This document shows positions 17,654-26,297 of a stretch of DNA of 64,000 bases, in pieces; positions within the stretch are counted from its first letter, which is position 1, and every line of letters starts with the position of its first letter. Both the position numbers and the translations under genes were made by a program. The notes beneath the pieces were generated by a model. That model was not told where the DNA came from. It was given only the letters and a program-made list of their open reading frames with translations, and did no database searches. This stretch comes from Chryseobacterium taichungense (GTDB lineage Bacteria; Bacteroidota; Bacteroidia; Flavobacteriales; Weeksellaceae), in assembly GCF_900109935.1 (NCBI RefSeq), contig NZ_FOBV01000003.1, forward strand, positions 186,001 through 250,000. The letters run 5' to 3'.

Positions 17654-18250
17654 ATGAAAACTCAAAAATCCGAAAATACAAAACAGCTGATCATTGAAAA
17701 AACGGCAACGGTTTTTAACGTGAAAGGATATGCGGGAACTTCTATAAATGATGTAATGAGCGCTACCGGTCTTTCAAAAGGTTGCATTTATGGTAATTTT
17801 GAAAACAAAGATGAGATCGCACTTAATGTTTTTGACTACAATTTCGCTAGGGTCACGGAGCACATGAAAGAACGTATTCTAGCAACTGAAGATGCTATCG
17901 AACGCCTGCTGGTTTATCCTCAAACGTATAAAAACTATTTCAGATATCCTTATTTACAGGCAGGCTGCCCTATTTTAAATACAGCTACGGAAGCTGACGA
18001 TACACATCCGTTACTTAGGGCACGTGCACAAAAAGCTCTTGATCTTTGGAAAACATCCATCGAAAATCAAATCAAACGTGGTATAGAAAGGAATGAAATA
18101 AAGGCAGATACCGATCCAGCAGAGATCGCTGTGGTTATGATCTCAATTATCGAAGGTGCATTCATGCAGGCAAAGGTCAACAACCGTATGACAGAGCTTA
18201 ATATAGCCATGTCATTTTTAGAGAAGCTGATCAGGAATTTGAAAGCTTAA
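17654..18250 (+). CDS. TetR/AcrR family transcriptional regulator
   Basis: A 198-residue regulator is predicted from the ATG at 17654. The N-terminal TetR helix-turn-helix is clear: IIEKTATVFNVKGYAGTSIN followed by DVMSATGLSKGCIYGNFENK. The C-terminal half (about residues 70-198) is the ligand and dimerisation domain (YLQAGCPILNTATEADDTHP), which resembles the YxAF-like TetR group. The palindrome ACCGATCGGT downstream at 18270 and a half-site upstream suggest that it regulates itself and lpdA. Ligand unknown. Confidence 0.9.
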   Translation: MKTQKSENTKQLIIEKTATVFNVKGYAGTSINDVMSATGLSKGCIYGNFENKDEIALNVFDYNFARVTEHMKERILATEDAIERLLVYPQTYKNYFRYPYLQAGCPILNTATEADDTHPLLRARAQKALDLWKTSIENQIKRGIERNEIKADTDPAEIAVVMISIIEGAFMQAKVNNRMTELNIAMSFLEKLIRNLKA

Positions 18251-18266
18251 TTTTTTTAACCATAAA

Positions 18267-18281
18267 AAGACCGATCGGTTT
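18267..18281. promoter_or_regulatory. Putative TetR operator in front of lpdA
   Basis: The core ACCGATCGGT (18270-18279) is a perfect 10-bp palindrome flanked by AAAG and TTAT, and its left half AAAGACCGAT recurs upstream of the TetR gene at 17598-17607. It lies 33 bp before the lpdA ATG. Confidence 0.6.
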
Positions 18282-18312
18282 ATTTTTTTAATTAAAATAT
18301 TTAAATAATAAA

Positions 18313-19716
18313 ATGGAAACATTTGATATTACCGTCATAGGATCAGGTCCAGGCGGATATGTGGCAGCTATCAGAAGCGCTCAACTGGGATATAAAACAG
18401 CCATCATTGAAAAATACAGTACCTTAGGCGGTACATGCACCAATGTCGGTTGCATTCCCACCAAAGCGTTGCTGGACAGTACGCATCATTATGCAGATGC
18501 GCTCAGTAGCTTCGGAGCACATGGGATTGAGTATTCGGATCTCCGTCTCAATTTTGAACAACTTTTTAAACGAAAAAGCGAAGTTGTGGCAAAAAATACA
18601 CAAGGGCTAGATTTTCTGATGAGAAAGAATAAGATTAAGGTTTTTCAGGGCTCAGGTTCTTTTATCAATAATGAAACATTAAAAATCGTAAATAACAATC
18701 ATACTGAAACCATTATCAATTCAAGTAAATTCATTATTGCCACAGGCTCAAAACCCGCAACTATTCCAGGCGTTACCATCGACAAAAAGAGAATCATTAC
18801 TTCTACCGAAGCCTTATCAATGCAGCAAAAACCCGAGAGCATCGTGATCATTGGCGGGGGCGTGATCGGTGTAGAAATGGCTTCCATATTCAACAGAATT
18901 GGAACAAAGGTGACCATTTTAGAATATGCTGATAATCTGATTGCCACTATGGACAGTGAATTAGGAAGAGCTTTAACGAAGATTTTAGTAAAAGAAGGGG
19001 TAGAAATCAGACTTCAGCAGGCAGTGTACAAAGCTGAAAATCTTGGCAATACCGCTAAAGTTTATTCCAAAAATAAACAAGGTGAAGAAGAAGAGCTAAC
19101 CGCCGATTATATTCTCGTTGCTGTCGGCAGAAAGCCTTATGTTAAAGGGCTGGGGCTGGAAAACACCAACGTGGAATTGAATAACAACGGTACGGTCAAG
19201 GTCAATGAACCGCTTCAGACAACAGCTCCAAACATTTATGCTATTGGAGATGTCATCGGTGGCGCTATGCTGGCCCATAAAGCAGAGGAAGAAGCAGTAT
19301 TTGTGGTGGAAAGAATCAATGGTCAGAAACCTCATATCAATTACGACCGTATTCCTTCGGTAGTGTACACATGGCCGGAGGTTGCTTCTGTAGGGGCAAC
19401 CGAAGAGGAATTAAAAAAACAGGGACTGGAATATAATATCGGTAAATTTCCATTTGCCGTGAATGCCAGGGCCAGGGCGGGAATGGAAACGGAAGGTTTT
19501 GTGAAAGTGCTTTCCGACCCGAAATATGGAGAACTTTTGGGAGTACACATTATCGGTGCCCGGGCGGCTGATTTAATCGCACAGGCTGTTGTTGGTCTGG
19601 AATACGAAGTAACAGCGAATGATATGGCAGCAATCAGTTATGCCCATCCGACCTACTCGGAGGTATTGAAGGAAGCTTATACCATAGCATCAGGAAGACC
19701 TTCATTAAATATTTAA
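18313..19716 (+). CDS. lpdA: Dihydrolipoyl dehydrogenase (E3)
   Basis: A 467-residue flavoprotein disulfide reductase that reoxidises dihydrolipoamide of 2-oxoacid dehydrogenase or glycine cleavage complexes with NAD+. Visible features are the FAD-binding GSGPGGYVAAIRSAQLG near the N-terminus, the redox-active disulfide GGTCTNVGCIPTK (about residues 40-52), the NAD-binding GGGVIGVEMAS (about 180), the second FAD motif YAIGDVIGG (about 310) and the C-terminal HPTYSE active-site motif. No lipoyl domain is fused. It stands alone without E1 or E2 genes behind a TetR operator, so it is probably a dedicated or stress-induced copy. Confidence 0.95.
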   Translation: METFDITVIGSGPGGYVAAIRSAQLGYKTAIIEKYSTLGGTCTNVGCIPTKALLDSTHHYADALSSFGAHGIEYSDLRLNFEQLFKRKSEVVAKNTQGLDFLMRKNKIKVFQGSGSFINNETLKIVNNNHTETIINSSKFIIATGSKPATIPGVTIDKKRIITSTEALSMQQKPESIVIIGGGVIGVEMASIFNRIGTKVTILEYADNLIATMDSELGRALTKILVKEGVEIRLQQAVYKAENLGNTAKVYSKNKQGEEEELTADYILVAVGRKPYVKGLGLENTNVELNNNGTVKVNEPLQTTAPNIYAIGDVIGGAMLAHKAEEEAVFVVERINGQKPHINYDRIPSVVYTWPEVASVGATEEELKKQGLEYNIGKFPFAVNARARAGMETEGFVKVLSDPKYGELLGVHIIGARAADLIAQAVVGLEYEVTANDMAAISYAHPTYSEVLKEAYTIASGRPSLNI

Positions 19717-19740
19717 ATATATTTGTTATTTTTTAGCATT

Positions 19741-20175
19741 ATGTTACAACAAATCAGGCTCGCAACTCTAAAGGATTATCCGAGAATCATGGAAATTTGG
19801 GAATCCGCAGTCAAAGCAACACACGACTTTCTTACTGAGGAAGATTTTATCCATTTTAAACAAGTCATCCCAAAGGATTATTTGCCCAATCTTGAAGTAT
19901 TCCTGCTTATCGAAAATGGGGAACCTGTCGGATTTTCATCAGCAATGGAAGGAAATCTTGAAATGCTTTTCATTCATAATGATTACCGCGGAAAGGGCTA
20001 TGGCAAGAAGCTATTTCATTTTATGAAGGAAAAACATGGTGTCACGAAGGTCGATGTCAATGAGCAGAATCATCAGGCTATCGGGTTTTATGAGAAATTA
20101 GGTTTTAGAAGAACAGGGAGATCTGAAAAAGACGGTTCGGGTAAAAATTATCCGATTATCCACATGGATCTCTGA
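19741..20175 (+). CDS. GNAT family N-acetyltransferase
   Basis: A 144-residue acetyltransferase is predicted from the ATG at 19741, 24 bp after lpdA. It has the acetyl-CoA-binding motif A (NDYRGKGYGKKLFHF, about residues 80-94) and motif B (NEQNHQAIGFYEKLGF, about 109-124). The start MLQQIRLATLKDYPRIMEIW is typical of small-molecule or amino-group acetyltransferases. Substrate unknown. A -7-like TATATTTG at 19718-19725 may give it its own promoter. Confidence 0.85.
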   Translation: MLQQIRLATLKDYPRIMEIWESAVKATHDFLTEEDFIHFKQVIPKDYLPNLEVFLLIENGEPVGFSSAMEGNLEMLFIHNDYRGKGYGKKLFHFMKEKHGVTKVDVNEQNHQAIGFYEKLGFRRTGRSEKDGSGKNYPIIHMDL

Positions 20176-20220
20176 ATATAAATTACAACTGGAACGCTTT
20201 AAATTCAATTTTAAATCGTA

Positions 20221-20232
20221 ATATTGCAATAT
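20221..20232. promoter_or_regulatory. ArsR operator palindrome in front of arsR
   Basis: ATATTGCAATAT is a perfect 12-bp palindrome 12 bp before the arsR ATG, preceded by CGTA. The identical palindrome recurs at 20603-20614, so both are probably bound by the ArsR protein encoded between them. Confidence 0.7.
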
Positions 20233-20244
20233 AAAAATACAATC

Positions 20245-20574
20245 ATGGGTTTAACTAAAACAGAAATATTTTCGGCCGAGCAAAATAATTTAGCTTCCCT
20301 GTTCAAAGTTTTGGCACATCCGGCTAGAATTGCAATTCTCCAACATATTATTAACCAGAAAGCTTGCATTTGTAACGATCTTGTTGATGAATTGGGGCTG
20401 GCACAAGCAACCATTTCACAGCATCTTAAGGAATTAAAGAATATCGGAATTATTCAAGGAACTATCGAAGGAAAATCTGTCTGCTATTGTATCGAAGAAA
20501 AAAAATGGAAAGAAGTTCAGGGATTATTAAATCAATTTTTTGAACAAGATGTAAAAGTTGGACAATGCTGTTAA
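20245..20574 (+). CDS. arsR: ArsR family metalloregulator
   Basis: A 109-residue winged-helix repressor, counted from the ATG at 20245. It has the ArsR core FKVLAHPARIAILQHI, the cysteine pair in KACICNDLV at the start of the recognition region, a helix-turn-helix QATISQHLKELKNIG, and a C-terminal QCC. In this family cysteines bind arsenite or antimonite and release DNA. It heads an arsenic operon and is flanked by two copies of the same palindrome, so autoregulation is likely. Confidence 0.92.
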   Translation: MGLTKTEIFSAEQNNLASLFKVLAHPARIAILQHIINQKACICNDLVDELGLAQATISQHLKELKNIGIIQGTIEGKSVCYCIEEKKWKEVQGLLNQFFEQDVKVGQCC

Positions 20575-20602
20575 CAGCTTTTTTCATCATTTTAATATCG
20601 TC

Positions 20603-20614
20603 ATATTGCAATAT
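20603..20614. promoter_or_regulatory. Second ArsR operator palindrome, in front of the DUF6428 gene
   Basis: An exact second copy of ATATTGCAATAT, again preceded by CGT and followed by A, 32 bp before the DUF6428 start. It suggests a second ArsR-controlled promoter inside the arsenic operon. Confidence 0.7.
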
Positions 20615-20645
20615 ATAATTATAAATAATAAAAATTTTAACTACA

Positions 20646-21110
20646 ATGAAACTATCAAAAGTCAAAGAAATCTTATCTACACTGAACAACGTTGAATTTC
20701 AGTTAGAGAACGGAAAATTTGTACCAGAACATTTTCACGTTACGGAAATAGGTATTATCACCAAGCGTTTTATAGATTGTGGCGGAAATATCAGAAATGA
20801 GAAAGTTATCAATTTTCAATTATGGGACGCTAACGACTATGAACACAGGTTGAAGCCGGCAAAACTCTTAAACATTATCTCTCTGTGTGAGAATAAATTA
20901 GACATCGAAGATTCTGAGATAGAAGTCGAATATCAAAGTGAGACTATTGGTAAATACGACCTGGATTTCAATGGGAATAATTTTGTCCTGAAAAATAAGC
21001 AAACAGCCTGCCTGGCTAACGAAGCTTGTGGAATTCCTGAAGGAAAACAAAACCTGAAATTATCCGATCTGAATAATGCTTGCTGTTCTCCTGATTCAGG
21101 GTGTTGCTAA
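20646..21110 (+). CDS. DUF6428 family protein of the arsenic operon
   Basis: This 154-residue soluble protein is of the DUF6428 type: PEHFHVTEIGIITKRFIDCG near residues 28-47 is the family hallmark, and the family is usually found next to arsR in Bacteroidota. The C-terminus is cysteine-rich (CLANEACG, then ACCSPDSGCC as the last residues), which could bind arsenite or another soft metal. No enzymatic motif is seen. Its position between two ArsR operators and arsN/arsC-like genes supports a role in arsenic handling, but the biochemistry is not known to me. Confidence 0.8.
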   Translation: MKLSKVKEILSTLNNVEFQLENGKFVPEHFHVTEIGIITKRFIDCGGNIRNEKVINFQLWDANDYEHRLKPAKLLNIISLCENKLDIEDSEIEVEYQSETIGKYDLDFNGNNFVLKNKQTACLANEACGIPEGKQNLKLSDLNNACCSPDSGCC

Positions 21111-21125
21111 AAAAAACAATGCATT

Positions 21126-21617
21126 ATGGAAATCAGATCTATAACAAAAGACAATTTTCCGGAAGCCGTCGAAATCTATAAGCAAGGATTAGCGACCAAT
21201 ATAGCCACTTTTCAGAACGATCCACCAGAATGGGAAGATTGGGATAAAGCGCATCTGGACTTTTGCAGAATCAGTATTTACGATAATGATACAATGCTTG
21301 GTTGGACATCTTTAACACCCGTTTCAAGTAGATGTGTCTATGCAGGTGTAGCAGAAGTTAGCGTTTATGTCGCACAGGATGCACGTGGAAAGGGAATTGG
21401 CAAAATATTGTTGAATGAATTAATTACTCAGAGTGAAGAAAATGGGATTTGGACATTGCAGTCAGGCATTTTTGCTGAAAATGAAGCCAGTATCAATCTT
21501 CACAAAAAATGTGGATTCAGGCTGGTTGGTTTCAGAGAAAAAATAGGTAAGAAAAATGGTGTCTGGAAAGATAATGTTCTTATGGAACGCAGAAGCAAAA
21601 ATATCGGAATAGATTAA
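21126..21617 (+). CDS. GNAT acetyltransferase of the phosphinothricin/ArsN1 group
   Basis: This 163-residue GNAT resembles phosphinothricin and methionine-sulfoximine acetyltransferases: ITKDNFPEAVEIYKQGLATN at the start, the acetyl-CoA motif DARGKGIGKILLNELI (about residues 85-100), and NEASINLHKKCGFRLVG near the end. ArsN1 acetyltransferases of this group detoxify arsinothricin and are carried in ars operons, which fits its place between the DUF6428 and arsC-like genes. The substrate is an inference from context. Confidence 0.85.
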   Translation: MEIRSITKDNFPEAVEIYKQGLATNIATFQNDPPEWEDWDKAHLDFCRISIYDNDTMLGWTSLTPVSSRCVYAGVAEVSVYVAQDARGKGIGKILLNELITQSEENGIWTLQSGIFAENEASINLHKKCGFRLVGFREKIGKKNGVWKDNVLMERRSKNIGID

Positions 21618-21641
21618 TAAACATAAACTTAAGCAACAACT

Positions 21642-22253
21642 ATGTATTCAGCATTAATAAATACTATTGAGCAATTACAATTTCAAAACATCAGTGAAGA
21701 AAGAAAAACAACATTACAACCTTTGATTGATTTTATACAGGAAAAAACAGATAAAGGAGAAAACATTAATATTAATTTTATTTGTACACACAACTCACGC
21801 AGGAGCCATTTGTCACAAATTTGGGCACAAACAGGAGCATCCTATTTTAACATTCCAAATGTATATTGCTATTCGGGTGGCACAGAAGAAACTGCATTAT
21901 TTCCACAAGTTACTGATACACTGATCACTCAGGGTTTTAATATTTTCAAAATTGCAGACAGCAAAAATCCTGTCTATGCCATCAAGTACGATGATAATTT
22001 TTTACCTGTTATTGGATTTTCAAAAAAATATGATAGTCCATTCAACCCAACATCCGGTTTTGCAGCTATTATGACCTGCTCACAAGCGGACGGAAGCTGC
22101 CCTTTTATTGCGGGAGCCGAAAAGAGAATTCCGATAACGTTTGAAGACCCTAAAATATCCGATAACACGCCAGATCAAAAAAAGGTATATGCAGAAAGAA
22201 GTTTGCAGATAGCTTCTGAAATGTTTTACATTTTTTCTAAGATTAAAAAATAG
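21642..22253 (+). CDS. Low-molecular-weight phosphatase-like arsenate reductase
   Basis: The protein is 203 residues. The phosphatase loop CTHNSRRS (C-x5-R-S, residues 48-55) is the catalytic site of the LMW phosphatase/ArsC fold. Downstream are [13 protein letters not shown] and a C-terminal half with [15 protein letters not shown], whose cysteines may serve as the resolving disulfide. It is longer than typical ArsC (about 130-150) and belongs to the Bacteroidota group of about 200 residues. It should reduce arsenate to arsenite, which the next gene exports. The acr3 ATG follows 4 bp after its stop. Confidence 0.87.
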   Translation: MYSALINTIEQLQFQNISEERKTTLQPLIDFIQEKTDKGENININFICTHNSRRSHLSQIWAQTGASYFNIPNVYCYSGGTEETALFPQVTDTLITQGFNIFKIADSKNPVYAIKYDDNFLPVIGFSKKYDSPFNPTSGFAAIMTCSQADGSCPFIAGAEKRIPITFEDPKISDNTPDQKKVYAERSLQIASEMFYIFSKIKK

Positions 22254-22257
22254 TTTG

Positions 22258-23289
22258 ATGCAGCCAAAATTAAAATTTCTAGATCGTTACCTTACTATAT
22301 GGATATTTCTTGCAATGGCAGCGGGTATTGGGCTAGGATATTTCTTCCCTTCAATTTCGCAAATCACAAATGCATTGTCTGTAGGAACGACAAATGTTCC
22401 ATTGGCAATAGGTTTAATTTTGATGATGTATCCTCCACTGGCAAAAGTTGATTATTCATTATTACCACAAGCTTTCAGAGATAAAAAAGTAATCGCGATA
22501 TCATTATTCCTGAATTGGTTTGTGGGTACAGCATTAATGTTTGGATTGGCAGTCTTATTTTTAAGACATGAGCCAGGTTATATGACAGGTTTAATTCTGA
22601 TAGGTCTGGCAAGATGTATCGCAATGGTAATCGTCTGGAGTGACCTCGCTAAAGCAAATAGAGAATATACAGCTATGCTAGTTGCATTAAACAGCATATT
22701 TCAGGTAATTTCTTACAGCTTCTTAGTTTGGTTATTTATTAATGTATTACCAAGTAAACTGGGACTTGCAAATTTCAACATATCCGTATCAATGAAAGAT
22801 GTCACGGAAAGTGTACTGACATATCTGGGTATTCCTTTTGCAGCTGGCTTTCTGAGTCGCTATATTTTTGTCAGATTAAAAGGTGTTGATTGGTATAATA
22901 AAAAATTTGTGCCTAAGATATCGCCCATTACTTTATATGCTTTACTATTTACCATCATAGTAATGTTTAGCTTGAAAGGAGATAAAATATTAGAGTTACC
23001 AATGGATGTGCTAAAAGTTGCAATACCGTTAATTATCTACTTTGTGTTTATGTTTTTCGTTAGTTTTTTCATCAATACAGTTTTAAAAGTTCCTTATGAC
23101 AAAAACGCATCGATCGCATTTACAGCAACAGGAAATAACTTTGAATTGGCGATAGCCGTTGCAATAGCAGTGTTCGGTATTAATTCCCAGCAGGCTTTTG
23201 TTGGTGTTATCGGACCATTAGTGGAAGTACCGGTACTCGTATTATTAGTCAGGGCTAGCTTGTGGTTGAAGAAGAAATATAAGTTTTAA
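22258..23289 (+). CDS. acr3: ACR3 family arsenite efflux transporter
   Basis: A 343-residue integral membrane protein with about ten transmembrane segments. The ATG at 22258 is preferred over the TTG one codon earlier. The conserved ACR3 cysteine lies in [18 protein letters not shown] (about residue 122), and [19 protein letters not shown] near 290 is the second family motif. It exports arsenite made by the preceding reductase and completes the ars operon. A weak hairpin (GCATT/AATGC at 23297-23309) followed by TTTT may end the transcript. Confidence 0.95.
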   Translation: MQPKLKFLDRYLTIWIFLAMAAGIGLGYFFPSISQITNALSVGTTNVPLAIGLILMMYPPLAKVDYSLLPQAFRDKKVIAISLFLNWFVGTALMFGLAVLFLRHEPGYMTGLILIGLARCIAMVIVWSDLAKANREYTAMLVALNSIFQVISYSFLVWLFINVLPSKLGLANFNISVSMKDVTESVLTYLGIPFAAGFLSRYIFVRLKGVDWYNKKFVPKISPITLYALLFTIIVMFSLKGDKILELPMDVLKVAIPLIIYFVFMFFVSFFINTVLKVPYDKNASIAFTATGNNFELAIAVAIAVFGINSQQAFVGVIGPLVEVPVLVLLVRASLWLKKKYKF

Positions 23290-23451
23290 AAGTAATGCAT
23301 TAAAAATGCTTTTGATATTAAGTCTTTTAAGCTATACTTTAATATTCATCAATAGTCTGACATTTCAATGGCACGAACAAAAGTCGTTTGTGCTATTTCT
23401 TTAAAATTATGCAATTCCTGTACGCATTACTTCACAATGATTCAATTTACA

Positions 23452-24009
23452 TCAGAGCAATTTTTTATAAAATAACACTTCAAATCCAAAATATTTCGTA
23501 GCATACCAAGAGAAACCTCTTTTTTCAAAAAAAGGAATATTTACTAATGTTGAAGTTTCCACGCACATCGCTTCTTTAAATGTCTTGTAATATTCTGTCA
23601 GATCTGTTAAAAACACAGATCCCTTTCCCTGATGTTGCACTTCCGGCATTACCCCTAAAAACCATAAATGAATATAATCCAGATCTTTAGGATGAACTTC
23701 TGCGATAATATTTTCTTTATTGAGAAGTTTTTTAATTTTTATCAACCCAAACACTTGATATTGTAGATCAAGCCAAATTGATTTTAAATTAAAACTTTTC
23801 TTTTTTGGATCAATTAAAACTGCACATGCGGTCAGATCTTTTTTAATCCAGACATCACCAAAAAGAAACCCTTTAGCGATTGAGTAATGAAATAACTTGG
23901 GAAGAGACTTTTTACTCTTTAAAACATAGTTTGCAGATTTATCTTCCTGGAAAGATTCTGTCAATATCTCTATTAACCTAGGGATATCATTCTTAGTTGC
24001 TTTTCTCAT
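23452..24009 (-). CDS. GNAT family N-acetyltransferase
   Basis: This 185-residue protein starts MRKATKNDIPRLIEILTESF. The acetyl-CoA region is LGVMPEVQHQGKGSVFLTDL (about 120-140), followed by CVETSTLVNIPFFEKRGF and a hydrophobic C-terminus. This layout matches the small GNAT group with an HLWFLGVMPE motif common in Flavobacteriia. Substrate unknown. It stands alone, convergent with the arsenic operon. Confidence 0.85.
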   Translation of the reverse strand: MRKATKNDIPRLIEILTESFQEDKSANYVLKSKKSLPKLFHYSIAKGFLFGDVWIKKDLTACAVLIDPKKKSFNLKSIWLDLQYQVFGLIKIKKLLNKENIIAEVHPKDLDYIHLWFLGVMPEVQHQGKGSVFLTDLTEYYKTFKEAMCVETSTLVNIPFFEKRGFSWYATKYFGFEVLFYKKLL

Positions 24010-24295
24010 TTTATTTTACAAATAACTAATTAACAGTATATTATAAAACTTTTAGTGTTTTTTTATTTTAGGTATTAAATTTACCTCGTCGAATTTACAA
24101 AATAATTTTGATCCTTAGTTTAATAATTACGCAGCAAAAGTATTTAAAAAAAAGAAACATCCCTTTCTCAGTTTGTTAAAGTTAATTAACACTTAAAAAA
24201 AATATACAAAGTGTTAGTCTACAATATTTTACATTATACATCCGAATCGCAGGAGAAAAGTATGTGAAATTCTCTTACAATTTTCAATAAAAAAA

Positions 24296-24318
24296 AGCTG
24301 CCTCAATTTGAGACAGCT
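24296..24318 (-). terminator. Terminator of the lamin-tail protein gene
   Basis: The hairpin AGCTGCCTCA / TGAGACAGCT has a 3-base loop and one G-T pair, and an eight-base A-run on its left gives a U-run for the minus-strand message. It lies just beyond the gene end at 24344. Confidence 0.75.
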
Positions 24319-24343
24319 CTATTAAATAATGAGTTATTAACTA

Positions 24344-25213
24344 TTAATCTTTCAATATTTTCTGAGAGACCGGCTGATTATTTACTGTTCCGGTAACAAT
24401 ATAATTTCCTTTTTGCAGATCGGCAACATTTAATGTTTCATTGTTTCCTCCTTTAAAAGTTTTAATCAATTGTCCTGATAAACTGTAAACCTTGACGTCT
24501 TTTACGTCAGCATCAAAAATAATTTCATCGTCTTTTACAAAACTATTTTTAATGAAACCTGCTCTTTTGGAAGCTGCTGAAATATCACTTACGGCCAACA
24601 CTCCTGAAGAAGATTGCGGAGTCGGTAAAGTTACAGTGAAATCTACATTGTTGTTATTCGTATCTGCAATCGTATTCGTTCTGGTAATAGAATTCAAAAT
24701 GGTTGGCGACGGAGCGGGGCCGGCACCTTCATATTGATTAGCAGATCCGTATCCTACAAAGTCCAGTACATTTGCTGAAGTTGGGCTGGTAACTTGCGTT
24801 GAGTTACTTGCCAGCGCAACTTTTCCGGAAGTTAGGGAAAGTCCTACACCGACTCCTACAGCTGGTGAACCGTCAAAATTCAGTACCACACTGACAATAA
24901 GATTAGGATTAAGTAAATTAATAAGTCCTCCTAACCCACTGGAACCCTGCTGAATTAAATAAGTTTGGCCGGGTGCCAACGTGATAGAAGGAATCGGATA
25001 ATACTGGTCAAAACCTCCAGTCGCGGATCCAAACTGAATCGTTGCACCGTTAAGAGACTGATTCGTCGTACCGATGTTTCTTAGCTCAACGAAATCATTC
25101 GTAATCGCTGCGCCAAGTAAGCCACCTCCGGTGTAAATTTCATTAATCACAATTTGTGCATGGGATAATGCAGCCATCGAGACAAGCCCGATAAAAGTAA
25201 ATACTTTTTTCAT
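24344..25213 (-). CDS. Lamin-tail domain protein with T9SS sorting tail
   Basis: This 289-residue secreted protein has a signal peptide ending in SHAQ at residue 19. A lamin-tail domain (about 20-180) carries IVINEIYTGGG, NDFVELRN and VLDFVGYGSA, as in extracellular nucleases and surface proteins. The C-terminal 70 residues form a T9SS type A sorting domain (VKVYSLSGQLIKTF, then LQKGNYIVTG). No nuclease domain is present. It is probably a surface-anchored binding protein. A -7-like TAAATTTG lies upstream at 25246-25253. Confidence 0.85.
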   Translation of the reverse strand: MKKVFTFIGLVSMAALSHAQIVINEIYTGGGLLGAAITNDFVELRNIGTTNQSLNGATIQFGSATGGFDQYYPIPSITLAPGQTYLIQQGSSGLGGLINLLNPNLIVSVVLNFDGSPAVGVGVGLSLTSGKVALASNSTQVTSPTSANVLDFVGYGSANQYEGAGPAPSPTILNSITRTNTIADTNNNNVDFTVTLPTPQSSSGVLAVSDISAASKRAGFIKNSFVKDDEIIFDADVKDVKVYSLSGQLIKTFKGGNNETLNVADLQKGNYIVTGTVNNQPVSQKILKD

Positions 25214-25245
25214 AATTCAATATTTGTTGATTTAACATAAAAATA

Positions 25246-25253
25246 CAAATTTA
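25246..25253 (-). promoter_or_regulatory. -7 promoter element of the lamin-tail gene
   Basis: TAAATTTG on the minus strand matches TAnnTTTG and lies 33 bp upstream of the ATG. No clear -33 TTG at the usual spacing. The rest of the gap to 25641 is very AT-rich, and I see no gene in it. Confidence 0.45.
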
Positions 25254-25641
25254 GTACCAAACTGAAAAAAAACACTACTTTAAATATATGATTAGCAGAT
25301 AACTACGTATATATCACACAAACAAGATATTTTTTGCACTAGTAGAGATTTCAGATCATTTTATATTTTTTATTTATCAGATTTGGTGGTCAATTAAATC
25401 AAAAATAAGTATATCAATAAATATGTATTTATGAGCCTGATCAATTTTCAACTTTTTCATAAAATTTTATTATTAATATTCAAATAATAAAAAAGTGACT
25501 ATATTATTTGATATTTATAAATCAACTTTAATCCATTTAAAGAAAGATTAAAAATCACTGTCAATTCATTAAATTTATATTCCAAATAATGAATTACAAA
25601 AGTTCAGAATTTGATAATCTATTTTAACACAATGTAAACTT

Positions 25642-26253
25642 ATGACGAATATAAAACTAATAATTGACCATATCATTCAGATAGAACATGGCTTTAAACA
25701 CATTATAGAAGCCGGAGATCAAATCCTGAAGGATAAAGATAGAGATCATTTTCTACAGGCTTTGGATTTTCTGAAGCAAAACGATTACCAGGTAAGGATG
25801 CTGGGAACTTATATTCTGGGACAGCTTTCAACAGACCATCCTGAGGCTCTAGAAATTTTAGAAAATGAAGTATCGATGGATCCAAACTGGCGTGTACAGG
25901 AAATGCTGGCAAAGGCGTTTGATCATTATTGCAGTGTCATAGGCTATGAGCAAAGTTTACCTAAAATAAAAAATTGGTTGTCTAGCCCTAATCCGAATGT
26001 TAAAAGAGCCGTTATTGAAGGACTCCGAATTTGGACAGGAAGGCCTTATTTTAAAGATCATCCTGAAGTGGCTGTTGATCTTATTGCTAAATACAGATCA
26101 GAAGACAGTGAATATGTAAGAAAGTCAGTAGGCAATTCTCTTCGTGATATCAGAAAAAAAAATCCTGATTTAATAGATAAAGAAGTATCAACATGGAATC
26201 TTCAGGATAAAAATACCTTGTTTACCTACAAACTGATTAAAGAAAAAAAATAA
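25642..26253 (+). CDS. HEAT-repeat protein
   Basis: A 203-residue all-helical protein with no signal peptide. Repeats with the HEAT/armadillo pattern are visible: YQVRMLGTYILGQLSTDHPE, WRVQEMLAKAFDHYC, NVKRAVIEGLRIWT and EYVRKSVGNSLRDIRKKNPD. The shape and length match DNA-alkylation-repair (AlkD)-like or general HEAT proteins of Bacteroidota. I see no assured catalytic residue for an AlkD glycosylase, so only the fold is claimed. It stands alone between an AT-rich spacer and a convergent AraC gene. Confidence 0.75.
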   Translation: MTNIKLIIDHIIQIEHGFKHIIEAGDQILKDKDRDHFLQALDFLKQNDYQVRMLGTYILGQLSTDHPEALEILENEVSMDPNWRVQEMLAKAFDHYCSVIGYEQSLPKIKNWLSSPNPNVKRAVIEGLRIWTGRPYFKDHPEVAVDLIAKYRSEDSEYVRKSVGNSLRDIRKKNPDLIDKEVSTWNLQDKNTLFTYKLIKEKK

Positions 26254-26297
26254 TTCTCACGATTTTTACAATTAAAATCTGTTTAATTTTACAGAAC

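Noticed and set aside
19096..19335. 79-codon minus-strand ORF inside lpdA
   Set aside because: Shadow of the dihydrolipoamide dehydrogenase reading frame.
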